Source: Polychytrium aggregatum (Eukaryota; Chytridiomycota; Chytridiomycetes; Polychytriales). Taken from it: DNA of 64,000 nt. Below, in pieces: positions 55,451 through 64,000 of this stretch (the stretch's first letter is position 1; every line of letters begins with the position of its first letter). Both the position numbers and the translations under genes were made by a program. The notes beneath the pieces were generated by a model. The model saw only the letters and a program-made list of their open reading frames with translations. It made no database searches and had not been told where the DNA came from. The stretch is taken from positions 1,054,001-1,118,000 of the forward strand of contig NW_026516207.1 of assembly GCF_025602895.1 (NCBI RefSeq), read 5' to 3'.

Positions 55451-57830
55451 TCACTGCGCGTCCGATCTTGGTTCCGGAGTGAAGAAGGGAGACACGCTGG
55501 ACGAGGGAGCCATCGTCGGCGCGGACGACTCGGGCTCCGAGGCAATGGAGTTGCGGCGGGTGGCATCTCCATTGAGGGTCGAGGCATCATCGTCGCGCTC
55601 GCGGATGACGACAATCTCGTCGAGGTCGGTCTTGGTGTCGGCCTTGGCAGACTCGGAGAAGGCGCCGTCGGCAGTGTCGTTCTTCTTCTGGACAACGACC
55701 TTCTTGCCCAGGGCAGGGTCCTCGACTTCGTAGTCGCGCAGGGTCTGGGTCTCCGGGTCAGGAACGAGGTCGGTGACGATGCAGACATCGACGACGGGGG
55801 AGGCGACATCGGTACGGGGTCCGCCCCACGAGCGCAGGTTCCAGGTTCGAATCGAGTAGATGTTGATGAAGAAGTTGACCCAGGGGTTGAGGATGAGCAT
55901 GAGCGGGTACATCAGCGCGACCTTGGAGCGCTTGAGAATGATGGCAAAGATCGAGACGAGGATCCAGAAGAACAGCAGCGGCACCCAGATCATGTACATG
56001 ACCGTCGGGTCAAACTTGGATCCGGCCGCCATCTGGAAGAGAATGATGAAGAAGAAGAAGCCTGTCGAGCGGCACGAAAAGTTGGCGGTCACGTAGGTGA
56101 GCAGGAGCGGCGCACGGGCCCACAGCTTGGCACTCGACAGGAAGTAGACTTCGTTGGCAAAGGCACCGAGCAGCCAGCGGCGGCGCTGCTTGAGGAACTG
56201 CTTCCAGGTGGCAGGGGCCTCGGTCTTGGCACGGGCCGTGGGGCAGAATCCGATGGCATAGCTCTTTTCCTGCTCCATCAGAAGATGGGTCAGGTAGCGG
56301 TCTTCGCCGAGGTAGTAGCGGTGGTAGTTGAAGATATTCTTGGTGTCGAGCTCGGAGAAGTAGGTCTCGGCGGCGACGGTGAGCTGCTTGAGGCGGATCA
56401 TGGTCTGGATGGCGGAAAGGCAGCAACGACGAGACGAGAGCGGTGAGTTTGGCTGCACAAGCAATGTGCCGATGGATGGTGCAGCAGGCAATGTGCCGAT
56501 GGATGGTGCAGCAGGCAAGGCATTCGTTCGCTTACCAGAGCACCGGGAAGGCAGGTGACGCCACCCAGGCCAGACTCGAGGGCTCGGTTGAAGACCTGGC
56601 CGGTGACATACTCAACGTCCTGGAACCACCACCAGAACTTGGGTTTCTTGGCGAGAACCGAGATGAAGCCGGTCATGCCGACGAGCTTGGGGTTCTTGTC
56701 GAGGGCGGTGGCAAACTCGACCATGGCGTCCTCGTACAGCACAATGTCCGAGTCGATAAAGAGGATCAGGGTCTCGTCCTTCTGGAAGTAAGGGTCGTAG
56801 CGGATCTGGTCAAAGGTGAGGGCCTGGACGTGGCGCTTGCCGCCGTGTGGGAAGCGGTTGACAATAAAGTAGACGCCGCGGTAGATGAGGCGGACCTGGG
56901 CACCATAGCCGCCCTCGGGCCGCTCGCCGCCGTGGGTCAGGACCTTCATGAGGGCCAGGAAGAGCTCCGACTCCTCGGAGCTGTCGAAGCTCAGGAAAAC
57001 GGTGATCTGAGCACAGGGGTACTCGCAGGTGACGATCGAGTTGACGGCCGTGATGAGGGCATCGGGTTCCTCGTTGTAGATGGGCATGACGACGACCATC
57101 TTGGGAACTTGCTTGAGCTGGTCGACCTTTTGGCGGGCGTTTTCGAGGACACTGGGGTCGCCGCGCTTGGCGTTGGCCCAGCTGCGGTACTTGACGGCAT
57201 AGATGATGCCGAAGGTGACTGGGGCGATCAGCAGGGTGATGTACATGAACACCAAGCCGACAAAGACCAGTTGGTTGACCCACATGGGGAACTTTGGCAG
57301 ACCGGCGACGGGGATGAGGACATAGAGGAACGGGAAGTAGCAGAAGCGCAGGACCAGGAACAAGATCGAGGACAAGAAAGGCATGGTCTGCAGGGGACAG
57401 GGCGGCAGGGTATTCATGGTCAGCAGACGCGAAGTGTCATGTGCATGTGGCATCAAGTATGTCATGTGCATGTGGCATCAAGTATGTGCGTGAACTAAGT
57501 GCATGAACTATGTGCATGAAGCAGATGGCAGATAGCATGGGGGTCGTGGATGCAGATACCGACCTTGTTGAAGAACCCCTTGGACGCAATCCCGGCGAGA
57601 CACATGCCATAGAGGAAGCAGCCGGTAAAGATGGCAAAGTCAAGGAAGGCCACGAGAGTGAGGGCGCCCTGGACGTAGCGGACCCACACGGGCAGGTCCC
57701 AGATGCCGGCGTTCACCGAGTCGCTAAAGGTATTGATGGTGGTGGAGACATTCTGGCCCTGGGCATTGGCCGAGACGGCGAGCAGGGCCAGGAGTGCCAG
57801 CGTGGGCACCAACTTGGAGGCAGAGGTCAT
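55451..57830 (-). CDS. chitin synthase, division II, with N-terminal signal peptide
   Basis: Exons 57830-57564, 57387-56536 and 56404-55451 give 690 residues. The N-terminus is a signal peptide (SKLVPTLALLALLAVSANAQ) with a lumenal stretch, then membrane spans. The glycosyltransferase core follows: KMVVVMPIYNEEPDALITAV, FLSFDSSEESELF, GGKRHVQALTFDQIR, ILFIDSDIVLYEDAMVEFAT, GGVTCLPGAL joined to TMIRLKQLT, YLGEDRYLTHLLM, and the product-binding FLKQRRRWLLGAFAN. More spans and an acidic Ser-rich tail complete it. There is no myosin or cytochrome b5-like domain, so it is shorter than class IV, V or VII enzymes. The donor of intron 1 (gtcggt) is weak but is required for frame. Both introns contain a direct duplication. 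Confidence 0.92.
56460..56513. repeat. 27-bp direct duplication in intron 2 of the division II chitin synthase
   Basis: Two adjacent copies of a unit beginning ggcaatgtgccgatggatgg, the first lacking its first base, inside intron 56405-56535. Confidence 0.9.
57438..57487. repeat. 25-bp direct duplication in intron 1 of the division II chitin synthase
   Basis: Two perfect copies of a unit beginning catgtgcatgtggcatcaag inside intron 57388-57563. Confidence 0.93.
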
Positions 57831-60116
57831 GCTGACAGGAGTATGCGGAAGGAAGGGAGCAGCGATGGAGGCAGGTGGAGCCAATGGCTGTGGGAAAGGG
57901 GAGAAGGAGGATGGGGTGCGGGAGGGGAGCGGAGATGGGTGGTCACCAGAGACTGGGACGCTATGGGAGATGCACCAGCAGCAGGCGGGGATGAGGGGAA
58001 TCGTCGGCGACCTGGCGCGGGCTTTTATGCGATCGCCCTGGGCTGGAGGCGAGCTTGGCGAGGCTGGCGAAGCTGTTGGCCGCAAGGAGGCTGCGAATTT
58101 GCAGCGCAAGCTTGCGTAATGGTGGCGGAGGGACAAATCCACCCGCAGAGGCCGTGCTGCTGGGCCGGACGAGACTGGGGGGAGAGGGGGGACACTGCCG
58201 GTGTTGCCGATACAGAGGGGCGCACATGTCGCCATCAAGGGCCGCGGCGGATGCACACGGCCGCTGTGGATGCCGGGCTATGGAAGTAACATGCGGGCTG
58301 CCGGGGGTCGGCGATGGCGCCTGTCCCCGTTACCGCCACACAGTTTACCAGCAACGCACGCCCCTCGTCCCCTCTCGGCCGTCAAGCCGCGAAGGCACAC
58401 CGACATTCACAGAGACAAGGCAAAAACGCAAGGGTCGAGCAAAGATTCTGGCGCAAGCAAAGGCGGCTGCTATGTGGTGAAGAAAAAATTTTTTTTCGGG
58501 CTGCGACGGGAGATAACGGGTCGGGTTGCACTGCTCCCCCCAGCAGCAGCCATCCACCGGCGCGATTGGTGTGCCTGCCTGGCTTGGTGGGCCTTGTGCT
58601 GGCGGGGCGAGAGCGGGCGACAAGAGTTGATCGGCCTGGCGATCGCCGATTGGCACTGGGCGGCCTTGGTGTCGCAGCCCGGCTTTCTTGATGCCGCCTG
58701 CGACTTGCGGGTGTTTGCGCCAACCCGGAAACGTGTGGGCGATCGCAATCGCCGGTCCATTGCCCCCTTCGAGTTGCGAGAGCGCCCCACCATCGGATAC
58801 CAACGACCGACAATCCAGCGACCGTCCTGGCGATTGGTGCAGCGGCTCGCCAGCACCCCAGGAGGCGGTCTTCGGTGCAACCGCGGCGACGGCCCAAGGC
58901 TCAAGGGGGAGCGGCAGGAACATGCAATCTTGTCAGCTCGCATGTGCAGCGGCGACTGCTGCTCATACTCCTGCTTCTGTATCCACCAGGATCCAGGCGC
59001 GCTGTGTCGGTTTCGAGTGCGATAGCGTATCGCTCAACGCCTCATTTTCGATCCGCTGGCAAGCGGGGCGGCGATGAGATCGTCGCTGTGCAGTTGCAAC
59101 TGGGCGGCCAGTGTCGGCAAGGATGGCATTCTACAGGACCGGCTTATCACTCGACGCCTGCATGACGATGGGGACTCCATGCAAACTGGAGTTGGGTCTT
59201 CTTCTCTCCTTGCCCTCCGCCCTCCGCCCGGGTCGGCACGGGTTGTGTGGTGCTTGAGCTGTCCAATGCATCGCAGCAAAACCCTGCCATGTCTGAGAGA
59301 TACACCCATTTCGCCCGAGAGACACAACCATGACGCCCGGGGAACACAACCCCATCATGCCGAAGGAACACAGCGCACGCCAAAAGGCCGGACATGTCGG
59401 CGAACCAGTGGGCGATCTGCGGCGTCATCGGTGCACCCAGGCCGTGCGATTGGCAGGCGATAGCACCAAGCAGACAGGCGACATGTGCTTGGACAAGCCG
59501 CCAGGGCACTTGCGCGAGTGGCCCTTGGCTGCGGCTGTGTCGCCGGGGCGGTTTGGGGTGGTGGGAGCAGCGATGCTGAGTGGCAGAGGGGGAGCAGCGG
59601 CTGGTGATGGGCAAATTTGAGCGGGCGGGCCTGGGCATGAGCTGGCGACAAAGAAAAAAATGGACCTGAAATCTAATGCTGCACCGATGCTGCAGCGGAG
59701 GCGAGACATGGACATGCACCAATCACCGCAGACAGAGATAGGGGCGGGCGGGATGGCCTGGCGAGACGGACGAGCGGTTGGATGGTTAGGTGGTTGAATG
59801 GTTAGGTGGTTAGGTGGTTGGGTAGTTGGATAGTTGGATTGTTGGATGCAGGTTGATGGCTTGACCAAGCAAGTCGATCTTTGCCTTTGCCGGCGAATGT
59901 TCGGAGGAACCCATCCATCGACAGGCATAGCGATCGGCTGATGACCGAGCCCGCCAAAACCGACTGCTGGTCCTTAGTAGCCCGCCCTTTTGTCGACCCT
60001 GGGCCGATGCTGGTGCAAGCCCCCCGTTTGTCCAGGAGAGGCCCCCTTGGCTTACCACCACCCTCTGTCTTGGGCACCCGGCGCTCACGCACCCGTATTC
60101 TGAGAGAAACTCCACC
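57831..60116. other. 2.3-kb divergent intergenic region, no gene seen
   Basis: Separates the division II chitin synthase (minus) from the arrestin gene (plus). Frames up to 270 codons overlap on both strands without any domain. An A/T tract (aaaaaattttttttc, about 58484-58498) stands out in GC-rich DNA and could exclude nucleosomes. Confidence 0.5.
59776..59848. repeat. imperfect 8-bp repeat (ggttaggt/ggttggat)
   Basis: About nine degenerate units upstream of the arrestin gene. Confidence 0.85.
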
Positions 60117-62833
60117 ATGACTTGTCCTTCTGCAGCCACAACAGTCTCCGGCGAAGACGACGACGCAGCGCAGCCTCTGCTGCAGCCGCAGGCCTCGAGC
60201 GAGTCCCTGGCCTCAAGCGCCGCCGACGGGACCGGCAAGGAGCAGCCCCGAGTCCATGCGACCCCGACCAGCGCAATCCAGCTCGGCCTCGACCAGCCCT
60301 ATGTCTTCCTGGATCCACACGAGCCGTTCTCTGCATTCTCGGGGCATGTTCGGGTCCGGACCGACCGGTGCCCTGGAGTTCCGCGCAAGCTGCAGATCCG
60401 GTTTCTGGGGGCTTCTGTAACGCGTTATGAGGAGCCGCAGGTGGGTTGGAAGGGAGCTGCAAGGGCGAGCAGGGGACAGAAGTGTTCCCGACGCGAATGT
60501 TGGTGCATTGGCATGTCTGTGAGCGTTGTCATGTCTTTAAGCATTGACATGTCTCTGACTTGTCATTCGCTCGCTCGCGTATTCGCCATCGCCTCATGCG
60601 ACCATCCGACTCTCTCGTGCAGACACCCACCAATCTCAGGGGCACGCACTGTCTCTTTGACCGCTGCATCGTCCTCCATGACTCGTCATTCCAGTCCAAC
60701 CAGCCAGCCAAAACTCTCTGGCAGACGACCCTCGATCTTTGGGACAGCGTGATGGCCCCCGGCAAGCTCATATCCCAGCCCGGCGTCAAGAACAGCGACG
60801 GCAACGCCAGCGGCAGCGCTGGTCGCACCTTCTCCGGCGCCAGCGACCCCAAGACATCTTCGGGCCCGGACGGCAAAGCCCCCAATGGCAATGACACTGA
60901 CCACGACGAAAGCAGCAACGACAGCAACGAAATTCAGTTTGCGTTCGGCCTGCGGATTCCGTCGCACTGTCCTGCATCCTTCCTCTCGCGACACGGACAG
61001 ATCCAATACCTGCTCATCGCAACGCTCTCGTACTCGTCGCGCTTTTGCGGGCTGCCGCTGCTGACGCCAACGTCGTCGGTACTGACCACCGAGATTGATG
61101 TCTACAAACTCGCGGCGCTCGAGTGGCCCCTGTCGGTCGAGGCCTGGGAGGTCACGGCCGACGGGCTGCACTCGGTGTGGCGGCCGCTGAGCGGGTTTGA
61201 GGTGTACTGCCCCCGAGTCACGGATCTGGAGGATGCCCGTCTGCAGATCCGCCTGGAGGTGGATCGCGAGTGGGTTCGCGGGTTCCGGGGCGTTGATGAG
61301 ATTGGCATCTGTCTGGTGCAGAGATCGCGATATACATTCAGGTAGGCGATCCGTGAGTGAGTGAGTGAGTGAGTGAGTGAGTGAGTGAGTGAGTGAGTGA
61401 GTGAGTGAGTGAGTGTGAGCGGGTATGCTCCACACAACCCATATGCCGCTGTGTGTCAAGCTGTGACTGATCCTGCTCGCTTTTTAATGCCTTTGCTCAC
61501 TCTGTACTGGTCGTCCTCTGTCGTGGACGACCCTGCCGTGGACATGTCTCTGTGCCTTGGATGCAGCCACCGGGTTCCAATCATCTTTCCCACCAACCCT
61601 TCGACCGAGTCCATCGGCACCTGCCACCACGATGCCGAAGAGTGCATCGTGCCCTTCCGGTTCTTCAGCATCTCGGGCACCATGGATATCGACTTTTCGC
61701 TGCTGGATCCGCGCGAGAAGGGTGTCGAATACGTCCCGGACACGAATGTAAGCCGTGTTGGTCGTGTGGGAACAAGTTGCATTCGAAAGTTGGGGTTCTC
61801 GGGGGGCCATCACTCAGTACTTGCATCTCATCTTCCCCTTATATCAATGTGCTGACCGTATTCTACCCTCTCGTTCTCTCCCTTTCGGGTTCTCTTCCCT
61901 GACCTCCCCACACAGGATGAAATCATGCAAGTAAGCCACTTCCTCGTCGTCAAGATCGCTCCGTACACCACCGAGGTCCAGATCCCAATCATCGTGACCC
62001 GCTTTCCAGACGGCATCGATGCCGGCTCGCTCGTCCGGTCGCACTCGCTTGCCCGCCATCTGGGCCCGGACCAAGTGCCGATCCAAATCTCACACCTCGA
62101 GCCGGATACCGAGGTGCGGCTTCCGCCCAGCGCCGAGCAGCCGTCGCAGTCGGTAGCGGTGCCCATTCCAACGCCCATCATGCCCGTTGGCTCAGTCGAT
62201 GGCCGGGCTTCGGCGGAGACCCTGGTGTTCCAAGACCCGCCAGTGTCTCACGACGAATCGGTAAAGCACAAGCACAGCCCGGACGAATCCGATCCGAAGC
62301 AAGAGGCAAGGCAAGGCAACCGGCAGCTCGAGCAGCCATCCGAGTCGCAGGACGCTCGCATGTCGCCTGGATCCATCCGTTCCAGCCTTCTCCAACAAGA
62401 GCGTGAGCGGGAGCTGGCCAAAGCAGAGCGGCTTGCCACCCGCAAGGCCGCCAAGAAGGTTCGCAAGTCCCTGTTCATGCCCGCCGATGTCGGCCTTGAC
62501 GATCATCGCGACCATCCCCGCGGGCCGTTCGGGATGGTTTCTGCGGACGCCCAGGAGAAGCTTGGACTTGCCAGCAGAATGGCTATCCCTCAGAAAGAAA
62601 GGCTCTCTCCCACCGCCGCACGGTCGGCACGCATCGCAGCCATATCAACGGCCGTAGCAAGGGCCAGAGAGGGACCTGGACGCCAGCAGCAGCAAGCCTA
62701 TGGGGCCAGTGCCATGCTGGGACAGGTCGGCGGCAGCGGCAGCAGCAGCAGGTTCATTATCGACTCTATCTTGAGCGAATACGAGGAAACGCCCTGCCGA
62801 CGCCGGCGTCATATGGCCGAAGACAGTGATTGA
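60117..62833 (+). CDS. alpha-arrestin (arrestin-related adaptor)
   Basis: Exons 60117-60440, 60623-61341, 61567-61747 and 61916-62833 give 713 residues. The arrestin N half begins IQLGLDQPYVFLDPHEPFSA, then GHVRVRTDRCPGVPRKLQIR and FLGASVTRYEEP. The strand FAFGLRIPSHCPASF with IQYLLIATLSYSSRF is the central family pattern. The C half includes VEYVPDTNDEIMQVSHFLVV and KIA. Beyond residue 450 the tail is Pro/Ser/Glu/Lys-rich with a basic helix (LAKAERLATRKAAKKVRKSL). I did not see a clear PPxY motif for binding Rsp5-type ligases. In yeast such proteins steer ubiquitination and endocytosis of transporters. A Gly/Ser/Asn linker is inserted near 60780-60930. Intron 3 carries a GTGA array. Confidence 0.85.
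61353..61414. repeat. GTGA tetranucleotide array in arrestin intron 3
   Basis: About 15 uninterrupted units, starting 11 bp after the 5' splice site. Each overlap reads gtgagt, the canonical fungal donor sequence. Confidence 0.95.
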
Positions 62834-63266
62834 GAACGCAGCAGCCCAATCGCCAGTAGGCCCACGGAAGATGCCTGTTGGCTCGCAATGTGCGGCAAGC
62901 AGTGGACTCGGGAGGCATCGAAACGGATAGCTTGGATATGTGTCGGTGGCAGTTATTGCTATTATCGCCCTTTGCAGTCAAGGGCTATCGGAACAGGTCT
63001 GTGAGCGAGAGCTGCTCAATCAATGGCCCACAGCTGATGTTGCGATGTGGGAGAGTGGGTGCATGCATTCGACCATTTAGACAATGCCGTGATTTCTGAA
63101 CGTCGAGAGACTCGTGCCGAACCGGCCGCTGGGCCTCCATGTGGGTCCTGAGGGAGTGCCGTTGTGTTCTGGGCCTTGGGTGTTGTTTCTGGCGATAGGA
63201 TGGATGGATGGTTGTGTATTCGCATCCAGGAAAACATGGTGTGCCATTGGATTGCGTGCACTGAAC
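62834..63266. other. convergent intergenic, no gene seen
   Basis: Tail-to-tail space between the arrestin gene and the unidentified minus-strand gene. No supported frame. Confidence 0.5.
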
Positions 63267-64000
63267 TCAGTCTTGCGCATCCACTCTGTTGCTGCCGGCT
63301 TTGGACCGAGTGTATCGGGTCCTCAGTCGCATGGCTCTTGTGATGACTGAATCCGCCACTTCGTACTGGGCGAGAAACTCCTCAAACTTGGCAGTGGCTT
63401 CGTCGGCTGCGAGCTCATACTGCTCCAGGAGGACGCGGGGCTCGAGTAGAGAGCCGTCCGACGCCGTCTCGGGCTCGAGCACACTTGCTGCGAGCTGAAA
63501 CGGCCAGGGCAGTCGAGTCGATATGGAGGCCCAGCATTGACGAGCGCCAGGAACTTCCTTGGCAAGGGTCCGCCAGATGTCCTGCATGATCGAAGCACCA
63601 GGCAGGAAACTCTGAAATGGCGACGACGATGATGATGATGGTGATGATGATAGGATCTGCACGAGCGACGACGTCTGGACGCTGATGCGGGTGATGCGGG
63701 ACTTTGCTTGTGTCAGCGCATCCTGAATCTGGGGATGCAGCGTACTGGCGAGCTCGACCAGGCACTCTTCCCGCTGTGATGGTGGTTGCGATGGTTGCGA
63801 TGCTTGGGATGCCTGCGATGCTTGGGATGCCTGCGATGCAGCAGCCGCGGCCGAGCACCGATCCTCCGAGAGGTCCGAGTTGCATGGGCTTTCGCGCAGA
63901 GGCGACGTGGATGCCGGCTGGCCTGCAGACGACCTGCGGCCGACAGAGTCGTGGCAGCGGAGAGGAGCCCAGCAACGAGACAACTGGACCTCGAGGCGGA
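63267..64000 (-). CDS. unidentified protein, C-terminal part (5' end beyond the window)
   Basis: A minus frame is open from the window edge to a stop at 63269-63267, 244 codons. It has a Ser-Gln-Ala tandem run (SQASQASQASQASQPSQ) encoded near 63780-63835 and a Ser run (SSSPSSSSSSP). The rest is helical: HPQIQDALTQAKSRITRISV, IMQDIWRTLAKEVPGARQ and TAKFEEFLAQYEVADSVITR. No domain is recognised. The absence of stops over 730 nt and the amphipathic pattern at the C-terminus favour real coding. Upstream exons cannot be seen. Confidence 0.5.
   Translation of the reverse strand, partial: RLEVQLSRCWAPLRCHDSVGRRSSAGQPASTSPLRESPCNSDLSEDRCSAAAAASQASQASQASQASQPSQPPSQREECLVELASTLHPQIQDALTQAKSRITRISVQTSSLVQILSSSPSSSSSSPFQSFLPGASIMQDIWRTLAKEVPGARQCWASISTRLPWPFQLAASVLEPETASDGSLLEPRVLLEQYELAADEATAKFEEFLAQYEVADSVITRAMRLRTRYTRSKAGSNRVDAQD

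Noticed and set aside
55844-55853. ggttcgaatc, a perfect tRNA B-box-like sequence
   Set aside because: It lies within the coding sequence of the division II chitin synthase and no cloverleaf or A box could be built around it.
55424-57498. Two plus-strand frames of 340 and 351 codons
   Set aside because: Antisense shadows of the division II chitin synthase exons.

Overview
The window looks like nuclear DNA of a fungus. Most genes are split by short GT-AG introns of about 84-390 bp. The gene set includes two chitin synthases of different divisions, two chitin deacetylases, a velvet-domain regulator, a fungal-type acid phosphatase, a class II-like haem peroxidase and a nicotianamine synthase. 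Two decayed loci resemble Fanzor/TnpB-like OrfB proteins, and the DNA is rich in GC and in microsatellites. My best guess is an early-diverging (chytrid-like) fungus. That placement is an inference, because no rRNA or phylogenetic marker is present. Two complex I genes (an NDUFA8 subunit and an NDUFAF7-type assembly methyltransferase) indicate a respiratory chain with complex I.

Layout, left to right: the 3' end of an ABCC transporter (1-639); NDUFA8 (1211-2224); a TBC1D20/Gyp8-type Rab GAP (2935-4863); a decayed Fanzor-like fragment, locus A (about 5458-5790, minus); a large coiled-coil protein (8625-11787); division I chitin synthase with ten exons (17497-13216, minus); a secreted cysteine-rich protein (18386-19096); a haem peroxidase with eight exons (20103-22887); NDUFAF7/MidA-like methyltransferase (23403-25665); a velvet regulator (28668-27422, minus, first exon unresolved); a second and better Fanzor-like relic, locus B (about 30330-29850, minus); a Sel1-repeat protein (32616-31039, minus); a WS/DGAT acyltransferase (33645-36018); an acid phosphatase (38174-37128, minus); a head-to-head pair of chitin deacetylase paralogues (41977-40273 minus and 43466-45143 plus); a type I membrane protein (45865-47166); an SH3 protein (49229-47843, minus); a divergent ZIP transporter and nicotianamine synthase pair (50786-49674 minus, 51764-52954 plus); a small AN1 zinc-finger protein (53749-54246); a division II chitin synthase (57830-55451, minus); an alpha-arrestin (60117-62833); and the end of an unidentified gene (64000-63267, minus).

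Three themes connect the genes. Wall building: two chitin synthases make chitin and two anchored deacetylases could convert it to chitosan. Metal handling: a His-rich ZIP transporter and a nicotianamine synthase share one promoter region. Mobile RNA-guided nuclease relics: two Fanzor-like fragments share a 66-bp block that differs only by transitions. Tandem repeats sit inside introns unusually often. I joined exons by eye from reading frame, splice consensus and family conservation; for every completed multi-exon gene with a defined start, the summed exon length is a multiple of three.
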